Positions 1-9,132 of a DNA stretch of 64,000 nt are shown here, piece after piece. Origin of the DNA: Qipengyuania sp. S6317L1 (GTDB lineage Bacteria; Pseudomonadota; Alphaproteobacteria; Sphingomonadales; Sphingomonadaceae). The position numbers and the translations under genes are program-made. Numbering within the stretch: position 1 is the stretch's first letter; each line of letters begins with the position of its first letter. The DNA lies in assembly GCF_023015615.1 (NCBI RefSeq), contig NZ_JALKAJ010000003.1, positions 266,949 through 330,948 on the forward strand. The letters are read 5' to 3'. The notes beneath the pieces were generated by a model. The model worked only from the letters and a program-made list of their open reading frames with translations. It had not been told where the DNA came from and ran no database searches.

Positions 1-48
1 GTCGTAATTGTCGATGACCAATATCTGCTTCGTGGGGATTTGGCTCAT
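1..48 (-). CDS. trpG: TrpG/PabA glutamine amidotransferase, N-terminal fragment
   Basis: Only the first 16 codons lie in the window; the gene runs off the left edge. They read MSQIPTKQILVIDNYD, and LVIDNYD is the opening of class I glutamine amidotransferase subunits of anthranilate or aminodeoxychorismate synthase. The ATG overlaps the TGA of the proline iminopeptidase gene (ATGA), which implies translational coupling. With trpE about 1.8 kb upstream in the same run, this is probably the glutaminase partner (component II) that supplies ammonia to TrpE. TrpG and PabA cannot be told apart from this fragment. Confidence 0.75.
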   Translation of the reverse strand, partial: MSQIPTKQILVIDNYD

Positions 49-1019
49 GACAACTCCGCAAACTTATCGGTTGCGCGTACAAGGCCATCGACCAGGCCCG
101 GCTCGCTCGCGGTGTGGCCTCCATCATCAACGATCCACAATTCCGCCGATGGCATTGCCTTTTTCAAATCCCAAGCGGAGCGCGGCGGGGTGCAGGCATC
201 ATGCCGCCCCTGAACGATGATCGTGGGGATATGGGCGATTCTTTCGATGTTGCGCAGCAATTGCGCTTCTTCAAGGTAGAAGTCTTCAAGGAAGAAGCGT
301 GCGCAAATGCGGGCAAAGGGCAGGGCGCTTTCAGGTGAGACGAAATCGGTAAGAAGTTCCGGGTTGGGTAGAACGGTAATCACCGTTCCCTCCCAAGCGG
401 CCCATTGTTTCGCTGCCGCAAGCCGCTCCGCCTCGTCGTCCGAGGTCAGGCGCTTGTGGTAGGCTGCAACCATATCGCTGCGCTCATCGTGTGGAATAAG
501 ACCGGTGAAGCGGTCCCACTGCTCGGGGAAAATCTCGCTTGCGCCGTAGGAATAGAGCCATTGTTTCTCCGCTGCCCGTGCAAGAAATACCCCGCGAAGA
601 ACCAGCTCGGTTACGCGCTCAGGTTGCTTTTGCGCATAGGCCAGCGCGAGGGTTGAGCCCCAAGAGCCGCCAAACGCCTGCCACGCCTCATGCCCGCACA
701 TTTCGCGCAAGGCCTCGATATCGGCAACGATGCGCCATGTGTCGTTCGCCTCGATTTCGGCAAAGGGCGTTGATTTGCCACATCCGCGTTGATCGAAGAG
801 CAGCACGTCGTATTTTTCCGGGTCCCATTGGCGGCGGTGGTCGGGCGACATACCGCCGCCCGGCCCGCCGTGAAGGAACACTGCAGGTTTCGCGCCAGGC
901 GTTCCGACGCGTTCGTAGTAAAGCGAATGGCTTTCACCCACATCGAGAAAGCCCGTCTCATAGGGTTCAATCTCGGGATAGAGAGTGCGTTCATAACTGA
1001 GCATATTGCTATTGGCCAT
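45..1019 (-). CDS. pip: Proline iminopeptidase (alpha/beta hydrolase, S33)
   Basis: A 324-aa cytosolic alpha/beta hydrolase that removes N-terminal proline from peptides. It shows the family's HGGPGGG oxyanion motif (about residues 50-56), the nucleophile elbow GGSWG with Ser119, acid Asp274 in GRHD and base His302 in GGHTA. The length is typical. I start at the ATG at 1019 because GGAGAG lies just upstream on the minus strand; the frame stays open six codons further. It overlaps the end of the lipoprotein gene by 11 nt and its stop overlaps trpG (ATGA), so it sits between trpE and trpG. A link to tryptophan synthesis is not evident from the protein. Confidence 0.9.
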   Translation of the reverse strand: MANSNMLSYERTLYPEIEPYETGFLDVGESHSLYYERVGTPGAKPAVFLHGGPGGGMSPDHRRQWDPEKYDVLLFDQRGCGKSTPFAEIEANDTWRIVADIEALREMCGHEAWQAFGGSWGSTLALAYAQKQPERVTELVLRGVFLARAAEKQWLYSYGASEIFPEQWDRFTGLIPHDERSDMVAAYHKRLTSDDEAERLAAAKQWAAWEGTVITVLPNPELLTDFVSPESALPFARICARFFLEDFYLEEAQLLRNIERIAHIPTIIVQGRHDACTPPRSAWDLKKAMPSAELWIVDDGGHTASEPGLVDGLVRATDKFAELS

Positions 1020-1842
1020 CACGTCTCTCCACCACAATTACAGGTCCCACGCGCCTTTTATCCATGCGCCCGCTTGCCGGATGCCAGAGCGAAGAAATAT
1101 TGCCATCAAGGAAAAGCGCATTGGGCGTCTTCACCTCGTCTCTGAAGTAACGCGCGAGTTGACCGAAACTCAAAGGCGCATCGGAAATGACGAAATGCGC
1201 TTTGCCTTCTGCATCAACGCCGACGCCATTGCGGATCGCCTTGGAAGGGCCATTGTCCTGGATTTCCGGATGGAGTTTGCCATCGATTACAAGCATGGGA
1301 CCCGACTGTGTCCCGAACTGGGGACGCGTGCCAATGGTCCGCAGAAATGTATCGGAGGCAAGGATTTGCCATCTGCCACCGGTCCCAAAGAAGACGCCGT
1401 TGGGTTTCAGATAAAAATTGCCTGAGCCATCGCCGCGGTCGAGTTCACCCAAACGGTCCTCATCGCGGACGAAATAACCGACGGGCTTCAAGGCGTCATC
1501 ATACATCCCGCCGTTCATAACAAAAGCGATGCGGCTTTCATCGCGGCCCGCTGCCCATCCTTCGATGGTGCCGAAGTTTGGCCCGCTCGACGGTGCAAGG
1601 CCGGTGTTGATACGGTGCGTTTCAGGGTCAGCGGTGCAATGGGTAAGCGGCACGCTTTCGAAAGTCACCGAACGGCAGACCGCATCTTCGTTTTCCTCGG
1701 AGGCGAGCGTTTCAACCGGGTCCTGTATCGGGCGCGGCACGGCATCGCCAATCTCGGAGCGCACCACCGGCTCGCCCGATGGCTGCTGCTCGCAAGCGGT
1801 CAGCGCAAGGGTGGCTGCAAAGATCAGTGATAGATGTTTCAT
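1009..1842 (-). CDS. Phosphodiester glycosidase-like (DUF2233) lipoprotein
   Basis: 277 aa. It starts MKHLSLIFAATLALTAC: a short basic head, a hydrophobic core and a lipobox ending in Cys17, so it is probably a lipoprotein. The body resembles the DUF2233/NAGPA fold: GTQSGPMLVIDG, IRNGVGVD, FVISD and LFLDGNIS are the recognisable blocks. NAGPA cleaves a phosphodiester-linked sugar; the substrate of bacterial members is mostly unknown. The ATG overlaps the trpE stop as ATGA, which decides the start over a frame open 26 codons further. A periplasmic or envelope role inside a tryptophan operon is unexpected. Confidence 0.8.
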   Translation of the reverse strand: MKHLSLIFAATLALTACEQQPSGEPVVRSEIGDAVPRPIQDPVETLASEENEDAVCRSVTFESVPLTHCTADPETHRINTGLAPSSGPNFGTIEGWAAGRDESRIAFVMNGGMYDDALKPVGYFVRDEDRLGELDRGDGSGNFYLKPNGVFFGTGGRWQILASDTFLRTIGTRPQFGTQSGPMLVIDGKLHPEIQDNGPSKAIRNGVGVDAEGKAHFVISDAPLSFGQLARYFRDEVKTPNALFLDGNISSLWHPASGRMDKRRVGPVIVVERRDGQ

Positions 1843-3368
1843 TGACCAAATCCCGGTTCGCTTGCCACGCGCACGGCCTCCTTGGCGGCCGCGATCAAAG
1901 CGCCAGCCTTCGCGCGGCATTCAGCAAGTTCGTAGTCGGGCTGGCTATCGGCAACGATGCCAGCACCAGCTTGGACGTGCATTGTGCCATCTTTTACGAC
2001 AGCCGTTCGTAAAACGATGCAACTGTCGACCGAGCCATCGGGTGCGAAATAACCGACACCGCCAGCGTATGCGCCGCGTGTTTCGGGTTCCAGCTCGGCA
2101 ATGATTTCACACGCGCGGATTTTGGGCGCGCCCGACACCGTGCCAGCAGGAAAACCTGCAAAAACGGCGTCCAGTGCGTCCTTGTCATCCGCAAGCTTGC
2201 CGATCACATTGCTGACGATGTGCATGACGTGGGAATAGCGTTCGATGGTGAAGCTGTCGGTGACCTCGACGCTAGCACGAGAGGCAACGCGGCCCACATC
2301 ATTACGCCCCAGATCAAGCAGCATCAGGTGCTCGGCCAGTTCCTTGGGATCGGCGAGGAGCGAAACTTCATTGGCGTCGTCCTCCACGCGGTTGCTTCCA
2401 CGAGGCCGGGTGCCGGCAATAGGCCTAATGGTGACTTCGCCATCGCGAACCCGCACGAGAATTTCCGGGCTGGACCCGACAATTGCAAAGCCGGGCAGGT
2501 CGAGGAAATAAAGGAAGGGCGAGGGGTTTACCCGTCGCAAAGACCGATAAAGCGCCAGCGGTGGAAGCTCAAACGGGCAGGTGAAACGCTGGGCGAGCAC
2601 CACTTGGAAAATATCGCCTGCAAGGATGTAGTCCTTTGCGCGCGCGACCATGCCTTTGTAATCATCGCCCGACATCACCGGCGTTAGTTCAGGCTCGATT
2701 GTTTGCGGCGATGTTTGCGGCTCTGGCGGACGGGGCCGGGCAAGAGCGCGCAGTGTGTCGTCGATCCGCTCGCCCGCTTTTTCGATTTCGGAATGCGGGT
2801 TCGCGGCCTTCCAGATTGGCGCCACGCAAAAAAGCTCGTCGGAAAGCCCGTCGAAGATAAGGATCACCGTCGGCCGCACGAACAGCATATCGGGGAGCGC
2901 AAGCTCGCTTTGCGGGGCACGTGGTAACGTTTCGACGAGTCCGATCGTCTCGTAGCCGAAATAGCCGACCAGACAGGCAAGCGCCGGGGGAAGCCCTTCG
3001 GGCACATCAATCCGGCAGCTTTGCGACAGCGCGCGCAATTCCTGCATGGCGTCGCCTTTGCAGGGGGTAAACGCCTCGCGGTCCTTTTTCCACTGCGTGT
3101 TGATCGAAGCTTCCGCGCCGCTTGCGCGGAAAACCAGATCAGGGTCGAGCCCGAGCAGCGAATAGCGGCCGCGCACCTCGCCACCTTCGACCGATTCCAG
3201 CAGAAAGTCGCCGCGTCCCGGTTCGATCAGTCGGCGCGCAGCTCCCACGGGCGTATCGCAGTCAGCCACGATCTTGCGCCACACGAGCGCAGGCTTTCCG
3301 CGCCCGAGCGCATCAGCCGCGCCGGCTGCATTCCCCAACTGCGTATCGGTAGAGGTGGCCTGTCCCAC
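1839..3368 (-). CDS. trpE: Anthranilate synthase component I
   Basis: 509 aa; makes anthranilate from chorismate and ammonia, the first committed step of tryptophan synthesis. The N-terminal domain carries the LLES tryptophan-feedback motif (DFLLES then RGRYSLLG). The C-terminal chorismate-binding domain shows RPIAGTRPRG, PAGTVSGAPKIRA and GGVGYFAPDG. It starts with GTG; an AAGGAG overlaps the TAA stop of the PPIase gene 18 nt upstream. That short gap leaves no room for a trp attenuator leader, so control by feedback inhibition or from the PPIase promoter is more likely. PabB is a possible alternative, but trpG follows in the same run. Confidence 0.93.
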   Translation of the reverse strand: MGQATSTDTQLGNAAGAADALGRGKPALVWRKIVADCDTPVGAARRLIEPGRGDFLLESVEGGEVRGRYSLLGLDPDLVFRASGAEASINTQWKKDREAFTPCKGDAMQELRALSQSCRIDVPEGLPPALACLVGYFGYETIGLVETLPRAPQSELALPDMLFVRPTVILIFDGLSDELFCVAPIWKAANPHSEIEKAGERIDDTLRALARPRPPEPQTSPQTIEPELTPVMSGDDYKGMVARAKDYILAGDIFQVVLAQRFTCPFELPPLALYRSLRRVNPSPFLYFLDLPGFAIVGSSPEILVRVRDGEVTIRPIAGTRPRGSNRVEDDANEVSLLADPKELAEHLMLLDLGRNDVGRVASRASVEVTDSFTIERYSHVMHIVSNVIGKLADDKDALDAVFAGFPAGTVSGAPKIRACEIIAELEPETRGAYAGGVGYFAPDGSVDSCIVLRTAVVKDGTMHVQAGAGIVADSQPDYELAECRAKAGALIAAAKEAVRVASEPGFGQ

Positions 3369-3386
3369 GAGGTTCAGCGCCGCTCC

Positions 3387-5324
3387 TTAGCTTTCGCCAG
3401 CGAGGTTGCGACGAAGCGCTTCGATCGCTTCTTCATTGCGCTCAACGCCAACTTCTTCGCGCACGGAACGCGAAAGCTGGCTTGCGTATTCATTCGCGAT
3501 TGCATTCCCGATCTGCTGGCGTGTTTGTTCGAGCAGCGGATTGTCATCCTCGACCTCGCCAACGCTAATCTCGTCGAGATTGACCACGAACCACCCAAGA
3601 CCGTTCTGATCTTCAAGCACCTTGGTCGAGCCCTGAGCCATAGAGAACAACAAAACTACCGCAGAGGGCACGCGGCCTTGCGATTGCTGAAGGAGCTCTT
3701 CGCGCGTGAGGTCGATATTCTGAATTTGACGCAAATCTACGCCCGCATCGCTCATGGCATCCCTGATCGATGCGCCGCCCTCAATGGCCTTCTGCACTTT
3801 GTCAGCGACCTTGCGCGCTTTTTTGCCCCCTTCGGCCAATCGCCACGCAACTGCGACTTCCTGCTTGACTTCTGCAAGCGGGGGAGCCGCGCTTTCGGTG
3901 ATTTCAGATACATCGAACACGACGAATTGCGCGCCCAGCACCACCTCTGCAAGCTGCGGATTGCCCTCTTCCATCTGGAATGCCGTGTCGACCAGCGGAC
4001 GAACTGCTTGAGAGACGCTTTGTCCCTGCGTGCCAAACACGGTGCCGTTGGCAGTGATGTTCGAAGCAGTAATGACTTCGAGCCCGAACTCCTCCGCCAC
4101 ATCGGTAAGGGAGGTGCCGGTGTCCACCTGCTCCTCAATCCGTGAACTGAGGTCGATCAGCGCGGCGGCAAGCTTCTCGCCGCGTATCTGTTCTGCAATC
4201 TGGCTGCGCACTTCGCCGAGGGTGCGTGCTGGGGTGTTCTCAATCTGGTCAACCCGCGCGACATACCAGCCAAGAGCGCTTCTGGCGGGGTCAATGACCG
4301 TGCCGCGCGGCGTCGAAAAGACCTTCTCGGCGATAGCGAAGCTGGTCGCTGTGCCGGTCTGCTCCTGGTCGCGAAGTTCGCTTGTGGAAACATTGAAGCC
4401 AGCCTCGGCCGCCGCAGCTTCCAGAGAAGTGCCGCTGCGGATGCGTGCTGTCAGGGCTTTGGCCGCTTCTTCGGTTGGAACAACGAAAGAGCTGAAAGAG
4501 CGGCGCTCTTGCGCATCGTATTGTTCTGCATCTTGTTTGAAGCGCGCCGCAATTTCTGCATCGCTCGCCTCAAGATTGGCCGTCACCTTGTCTGCCCCAA
4601 ATGCGGCAAAACGCAATGTGCGGCGCTCGGGCAGGATGAAATCCTCCCGGTTCGACGAGTAGAATGAACCGAGTACCTCATTGTTGGGCTCTTCTTCGGG
4701 AGCATAGGCGAGGGCAGAGATCAGTCCGACCTGACCTTTGCGCCGTTCAAGAACCAGCGAGGCGTAATGTTTGGCTGCCGCTTTTGGCAGGGTCGAGGCA
4801 CCCAGTGCCGGGCGGAGGATTTGTTGTGCAAGAAGGCCGTCGGCAATGTCTTTGCGCAGGATGGAATCGGTGATCCCCTGACGGCGAAGCGCAGCTTGAT
4901 AGGTTTCGGAGTCAAACTCGCCGGTCAGATTGCGAAAAGCCGGAATCTGCAGAATTTCGCTGTTCACCAGATTGTCGCCTGCACGAAGGCCAATATCGCG
5001 CGCGAAAAAGCCCAGCGCATAGCGGTCGATCAAAACGTCAATTTCGGAAGCATACCCGCCTTGCTCGATGAATTGCGGCATTGTGATTGTCGGGTTCTGT
5101 TGGCGCGCGCGATCAAGGGCGCTGTTCACTGCGCCATTGGCTTCATTGGCAGAAATCGTGTCGCCGCCGACGGCTGCGATCTTATCATCGCCGCTAAGCC
5201 CGCCAAATGTCGCCGAGCCCGAAATGTCGCTTGCCGCAAAGGCGAGAGCCACGATGATCAGAAACCCGATGAAGATGGGCAGGCCGATCTTCGACTGGAA
5301 AAAATTACGGAACAGCGAAATCAT
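3387..5324 (-). CDS. PpiD/SurA-type membrane-anchored peptidylprolyl isomerase
   Basis: 645 aa. The N-terminus MISLFRNFFQSK is followed by one membrane helix (about residues 14-32) and a long periplasmic part, the layout of PpiD. A SurA_N-like helical region precedes parvulin-type segments (for example the stretch with SFAIAEKVFSTPRGTVIDP, about residues 330-350). It probably chaperones newly exported proteins at the Sec exit; some PpiD relatives have weak isomerase activity. It is first in the run leading into trpE. The length matches PpiD (about 620 aa), though I did not confirm each domain boundary. Confidence 0.85.
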   Translation of the reverse strand: MISLFRNFFQSKIGLPIFIGFLIIVALAFAASDISGSATFGGLSGDDKIAAVGGDTISANEANGAVNSALDRARQQNPTITMPQFIEQGGYASEIDVLIDRYALGFFARDIGLRAGDNLVNSEILQIPAFRNLTGEFDSETYQAALRRQGITDSILRKDIADGLLAQQILRPALGASTLPKAAAKHYASLVLERRKGQVGLISALAYAPEEEPNNEVLGSFYSSNREDFILPERRTLRFAAFGADKVTANLEASDAEIAARFKQDAEQYDAQERRSFSSFVVPTEEAAKALTARIRSGTSLEAAAAEAGFNVSTSELRDQEQTGTATSFAIAEKVFSTPRGTVIDPARSALGWYVARVDQIENTPARTLGEVRSQIAEQIRGEKLAAALIDLSSRIEEQVDTGTSLTDVAEEFGLEVITASNITANGTVFGTQGQSVSQAVRPLVDTAFQMEEGNPQLAEVVLGAQFVVFDVSEITESAAPPLAEVKQEVAVAWRLAEGGKKARKVADKVQKAIEGGASIRDAMSDAGVDLRQIQNIDLTREELLQQSQGRVPSAVVLLFSMAQGSTKVLEDQNGLGWFVVNLDEISVGEVEDDNPLLEQTRQQIGNAIANEYASQLSRSVREEVGVERNEEAIEALRRNLAGES

Positions 5325-5631
5325 CTAAGTCAATTCCCAAAGCGCAAAATTACGCCGCGCGGCGCGTGTTTTTTGTGACGCTTGGCCAACAAACGGACCG
5401 CGACACGATGTCAATAGCGATGCCTTAAGTGTTCCAAGGGCGGGAAAACTGCGCTTTCCCCCAGATGGCCTCAAGGTCGGAGCGCTTTATCTCCCCTGCG
5501 ACCTCGCGGCAACAGGTTGCGCAAGCTTTTGACTAAACTTACATGCTCGTCTAGCCGACCGCCCACCGCGAGTTTACATCTTGGTGCCAGATTCGCGAGG
5601 TCACCCTCGACAAAAATTTTCAGGAAAAGCA
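5325..5631. other. Divergent intergenic region between PPIase and tpiA
   Basis: 307 bp holding the promoters for the PPIase-trp run (minus) and tpiA (plus). A perfect 12-bp GC palindrome CGCCGCGCGGCG lies at 5353-5364, with a T6 tract at 5369-5374 on the plus strand. TTGACT at 5529-5534 is a possible -35 for tpiA, but its -10 is poor. No credible ORF. Confidence 0.5.
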
Positions 5632-6396
5632 ATGTCCCTTCGACCCTACATCGTTGGCAATTGGAAGATGCACGGCACCCGCGCCATGCTGTCAGAGGCG
5701 CGCTCGATCGACCGCGCAGCTCAGCGTCATATGAAAGTCGAGGTGGCGATTGCGCCGCCATACACCCTTATTCACCCGATCCATCGCGAAGCCGAACAGA
5801 TCGCCGTGGGCGCGCAGGATTGCCACGAGCAAGATGGCGGGGCGCATACAGGCGACATCTCGGCCTCCATGATCGCCGACGCGGGCGCGAAATTTGTCAT
5901 CCTTGGCCACTCGGAACGCCGGCAAAATCACCGCGAAAGCAATGCGCAGATCAAAGCGAAGGGCGAATCAGCGCTAGCCGCCGGCCTTCGCGTCATCATG
6001 TGCTGCGGCGAGAGCGAAGAAACGCGCGAGAAGGGCGATGCGGTCGCCTTCGTATCGCGCCAGCTCAAGGCGTCGCTTCCCGCCGACATCGAAGATCCAG
6101 CGGAACAACTCGCGGTCGCCTATGAGCCAATCTGGGCCATTGGCACCGGTAATACGGCGCAAACCAGCGATATCGAAGAAATGCACGCCAGCATCCGCGC
6201 GCTCCTCGTCAAGCTTTATGGCGAAGAGGCAGGCCAAGGTGTGCGCATCCTTTATGGCGGTTCGGTAAAGCCTGAAAATGCTGCCGAAATTTTCGCTGTG
6301 CCTAATGTCGGCGGCGCGCTCGTCGGCGGCGCAAGCCTTACCGCTGACAGCTTCATGAGCATTGCCCTTGCAGCAGCAGAGACCGACGACGCGTAA
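5632..6396 (+). CDS. tpiA: Triosephosphate isomerase
   Basis: 254 aa; interconverts dihydroxyacetone phosphate and glyceraldehyde 3-phosphate in glycolysis and gluconeogenesis. All catalytic landmarks are present: NWKM with Asn10 and Lys12, GHSERR with His93, YEPIWAIGTG with Glu165, and the phosphate loop YGGSV near the C-terminus. The start is the ATG at 5632 preceded by AGGAAA; an upstream TTG in frame adds 17 unsupported residues. secG and pyrG follow on the same strand. A 6-bp GC hairpin overlaps its stop codon. Confidence 0.97.
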   Translation: MSLRPYIVGNWKMHGTRAMLSEARSIDRAAQRHMKVEVAIAPPYTLIHPIHREAEQIAVGAQDCHEQDGGAHTGDISASMIADAGAKFVILGHSERRQNHRESNAQIKAKGESALAAGLRVIMCCGESEETREKGDAVAFVSRQLKASLPADIEDPAEQLAVAYEPIWAIGTGNTAQTSDIEEMHASIRALLVKLYGEEAGQGVRILYGGSVKPENAAEIFAVPNVGGALVGGASLTADSFMSIALAAAETDDA

Positions 6397-6411
6397 AGCT
6401 TTAGGCGCGTC
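6388..6411 (+). terminator. Hairpin overlapping the tpiA stop
   Basis: GACGCG and CGCGTC arms enclose the smaller palindrome TAAAGCTTTA. The stem includes the tpiA stop codon. No U-tract follows, so it may protect the 3' end or attenuate readthrough into secG rather than fully terminate. Confidence 0.35.
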
Positions 6412-6481
6412 TAACCTTGTCGTGGGCGGCGCTTGTCCCTAAGTGCGCCCTCAAGCACGCTAACCAATCGAAGAAACAGAT

Positions 6482-6895
6482 ATGTCGCTTTTCATTATTC
6501 TCACTGTCATTCAGGCAATGATTGCTGCCGCACTTGTCGGGGTGGTGCTTATGCAACGCTCCGAAGGCGGAGGCCTTGGAATTGGCGGCAATCCTTCGGG
6601 TGCACTTGGTGCGCGCGGCGCAGCCGATTTCCTGACCCGTTCGACAAAATGGCTGGCGATCGTGTTTGTGGTGATGTCGATTGTGCTCGCCGCAATGGCC
6701 GTCAGCGAATCGAGCGTCGGCGAAGTTTCATCGACCCTCGACCGCGATGCAGCCGCTCCGGCGCCTGTCGACCTTCTCGGCGAAGGCACACCAAGTGAGG
6801 GCGGTGCGGCATCATCCGAAGATTTGCTTGGCGAAGACAATTCAGCCACAGGAACCGGTGAAACCGCTCCTGACGATGATCCGCTCAGCGAATAA
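6482..6895 (+). CDS. secG: Preprotein translocase subunit SecG
   Basis: 137 aa; auxiliary inner-membrane subunit of SecYEG. The first helix (about residues 2-22) ends in VLMQRSEGGGLGIGG, the conserved SecG cytoplasmic loop; a second helix covers about residues 58-78. The C-terminus is an Ala/Pro/Asp/Ser-rich acidic tail, so the protein is longer than E. coli SecG (110 aa). It follows tpiA by 85 nt and precedes pyrG, an order common in alphaproteobacteria. Confidence 0.92.
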   Translation: MSLFIILTVIQAMIAAALVGVVLMQRSEGGGLGIGGNPSGALGARGAADFLTRSTKWLAIVFVVMSIVLAAMAVSESSVGEVSSTLDRDAAAPAPVDLLGEGTPSEGGAASSEDLLGEDNSATGTGETAPDDDPLSE

Positions 6896-7003
6896 ATCGC
6901 GCAGCTAACCTATTTCCCAAAAGTCACACTTGTGGATTGGCGGAGTTTTCTCGCGCCAATTCGCTTGCCAAGAATCGCACTCAACGCTTAAGGCTCAACT
7001 CCC

Positions 7004-8641
7004 ATGGCGCGGTACATTTTTATCACCGGCGGCGTGGTCTCCTCGCTCGGCAAAGGTCTCATGGCGGCAAGTCTTGCTGCCCTCCTTCAGTCGCGCGGGT
7101 ATAAGGTCCGCATCCGCAAGTTCGATCCCTATCTGAACGTCGATCCGGGCACGATGAGCCCGTATCAGCACGGCGAGGTCTATGTGACCGACGACGGCGC
7201 TGAAACCGACCTCGATCTGGGCCATTACGAACGCTTCACGGGCGTCTCTGCGCGTCAGAGCGACAACATCACATCTGGCCGCGTTTACCGCGACATCATC
7301 GCGAAAGAACGCCGCGGTGATTATCTTGGCGCGACCGTGCAGGTTGTTCCGCATGTGACCGACGCCATCAAAGAATTTGCGCTCGCCGATCAGGACGATC
7401 ACGATTTCATCCTGTGCGAGATCGGCGGGACGGTGGGCGACATCGAGTCGCTGCCTTTCATGGAAGCGATCCGCCAGATCCGGAACGAGCTTGAGCCGTT
7501 TCAGACCTTAAGCGTTCACGTGACGCTTGTGCCCTATATTGCCGCTGCCGGTGAGCTGAAAACGAAGCCGACGCAGCACTCGGTCCGCGAACTCGCATCG
7601 CTCGGGATCAAGCCAGATGTGCTTTTGTGCCGTGCAGAGCACCCGATCCCCGATGGTGAGCGTCAGAAAATCGCGAATTTCTGTAATGTGCGCAAGGAAG
7701 CGGTGATCCCCGCTCTGGATGCGCCTTCGATTTATTCAGTTCCGCTGCAATATCACGAAGAAGGGCTCGATGCAGAAGTCCTGCGGGGCTTTGGCATCAC
7801 CGATGCACCTGCGCCCGATTTGTCCGCCTGGAACGACGTTACCGACCGCTACTTCAACCCGGAAGGCGAAGTCACCATCGGCGTGGTTGGCAAATACGTC
7901 GGCCTTCCAGACGCTTACAAGAGCCTCAATGAAGCGCTTGTCCACGGCGGGCTGGCGAACCGTGTGAAGGTCAACATCAAGTGGATCGATGCCGAAATCT
8001 TCGAAGGCGAAGATGACGGCGATATCGTCTCTGCGCTTGAACCGATGCACGGTATCCTCGTGCCCGGCGGCTTTGGTGAACGCGGCAGCGAGGGCAAGAT
8101 CGCATCTGTCCGCTTTGCAAGAGAGCGCAAGGTCCCCTTCTTCGGCATCTGCCTCGGGATGCAGATGGCCTGTATCGAGGGCGCGCGTTCGGTGGGCATT
8201 GCGGACGCCTCTTCAACCGAATTTGGCGAAACCAAAGAGCCAGTCGTGGGCATCATCACCGAATGGATGACCGAAGAAGGGCTGCAAAGCCGCGAAGAGG
8301 GCGGGGACCTTGGCGGGACCATGCGCCTTGGCGCTTACGAAGCAAAGCTTGGCGCGAACAGCCACACTTCGCGGATTTATGGCGGGGCCGAGACGATCTC
8401 AGAGCGCCACCGCCACCGTTATGAGGTGAACAGCGGCTATATCGAGCCTCTCGAAGAAGGCGGTCTGGTGTTTTCAGGGATGTCGCCTGATGGGCTTTTG
8501 CCGGAAATAGTTGAACGGCCCGATCACCCTTGGTTCGTCGGCGTCCAATTCCATCCCGAGCTTAAATCAAAGCCGTTTGACCCACACCCGTTGTTTGCAG
8601 GCTTTATCGCGGCAGCGCTTGAGCAATCGCGGCTCGTTTAA
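7004..8641 (+). CDS. pyrG: CTP synthase (glutamine hydrolysing)
   Basis: 545 aa; aminates UTP to CTP using glutamine and ATP. The N-terminal synthetase domain opens with [15 protein letters not shown] and contains [12 protein letters not shown]. The C-terminal class I glutaminase domain has GICLGMQ with Cys383 and QFHPE with His517 and Glu519, a complete triad. The length is standard. The ATG at 7004 gives the canonical [10 protein letters not shown] start. Two small hairpins lie within 75 nt of the stop. Confidence 0.97.
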   Translation: MARYIFITGGVVSSLGKGLMAASLAALLQSRGYKVRIRKFDPYLNVDPGTMSPYQHGEVYVTDDGAETDLDLGHYERFTGVSARQSDNITSGRVYRDIIAKERRGDYLGATVQVVPHVTDAIKEFALADQDDHDFILCEIGGTVGDIESLPFMEAIRQIRNELEPFQTLSVHVTLVPYIAAAGELKTKPTQHSVRELASLGIKPDVLLCRAEHPIPDGERQKIANFCNVRKEAVIPALDAPSIYSVPLQYHEEGLDAEVLRGFGITDAPAPDLSAWNDVTDRYFNPEGEVTIGVVGKYVGLPDAYKSLNEALVHGGLANRVKVNIKWIDAEIFEGEDDGDIVSALEPMHGILVPGGFGERGSEGKIASVRFARERKVPFFGICLGMQMACIEGARSVGIADASSTEFGETKEPVVGIITEWMTEEGLQSREEGGDLGGTMRLGAYEAKLGANSHTSRIYGGAETISERHRHRYEVNSGYIEPLEEGGLVFSGMSPDGLLPEIVERPDHPWFVGVQFHPELKSKPFDPHPLFAGFIAAALEQSRLV

Positions 8642-8804
8642 CGCGCGCGAAATACAGCGTTTGATCGCAAGTTTCACCCGCTTGGGGTGAGGGTTGCTGT
8701 CATTACCATGACAGTGCAGGGTGAATTTTCTTCATACCCGTCAAATACTTGTCGCATTTTTACAAGTGCAGCAGTTTGGCCTTGCGCGAGTGCTGATTTG
8801 CGCT

Positions 8805-8825
8805 TTACGCAAATACCAAGAGCTC
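8805..8825 (+). repeat. Imperfect direct repeat, copy 1
   Basis: TTACGCAA plus TACCAAGAGCTC. The second copy is at 8933-8955 with two extra bases between the blocks. The 12-base block TACCAAGAGCTC is identical in both copies. Confidence 0.6.
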
Positions 8826-8932
8826 GAATGTACCCCCTTATTTCTAGGGGTAATTAACGCGGCGTGCACAGATATTGTGCCATGTTCAAGCTGCCGAGAT
8901 GTTGAGCGGTGCGAACAGATCAAGAAATTGCC

Positions 8933-8955
8933 TTACGCAACGCTACCAAGAGCTC
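8933..8955 (+). repeat. Imperfect direct repeat, copy 2
   Basis: TTACGCAA, then CGC, then TACCAAGAGCTC. It lies 128 nt downstream of copy 1 and upstream of the terminator at 9022. Confidence 0.6.
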
Positions 8956-9006
8956 AGACCAGAGTTGGCCGTCTACTGCGACCCGGTCGGTCGATTTTGG
9001 TTTGGG

Positions 9007-9020
9007 GCGACATATGTCGC
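9007..9020. repeat. Perfect 14-bp palindrome
   Basis: GCGACATATGTCGC equals its own reverse complement. It ends one base before the terminator stem begins, so it could be an operator or part of a folded RNA 3' end. Confidence 0.6.
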
Positions 9021-9021
9021 A

Positions 9022-9055
9022 GGGGGCGACTCTTTATGAGCCGCCCCCGTTCTTT
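9022..9055 (+). terminator. GC-rich hairpin terminator
   Basis: GGGGGCG (9022-9028) pairs with CGCCCCC (9042-9048); an A/C mismatch and an inner CTC/GAG extend the stem, with loop TTTAT. GTTCTTTA follows on the plus strand. It could end a pyrG transcript or a small RNA, and may also stop hsp20 transcription coming from the other side. Confidence 0.65.
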
Positions 9056-9132
9056 ATCGCAAGATAACGACTTGGGATTGTTGATAGTTTCCGGTCACCC
9101 TCGGGTTGGATAACCGCAATGAGCGACACCGG

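Larger units (their letters stand above)
8642..9132. other. 491-bp structured gap between pyrG and hsp20
   Basis: I see no convincing protein gene here; the one longer plus-strand frame (8721-9113) resembles nothing and has no clear ribosome site. The gap does hold several inverted repeats: TCACCC/GGGTGA at 8674-8690, CTGTCA/TGACAG at 8697-8714, TACCCC/GGGGTA at 8831-8852, a perfect 14-bp palindrome at 9007-9020 and a strong terminator at 9022-9055. It also has a repeated motif at 8805 and 8933. The terminator lies nearly 400 nt after pyrG, so a small RNA gene ending near 9055 is plausible but unproven. Confidence 0.45.

Noticed and set aside
3021..4145. Plus-strand open frame of 374 codons across the trpE/PPIase junction
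   Set aside because: It runs opposite two well-supported genes and lacks a ribosome site and domain features.
8721..9113. Possible 130-aa protein in the pyrG-hsp20 gap
   Set aside because: No clear ribosome binding site, odd composition, and it runs through the hairpins and terminator; RNA function is more likely.
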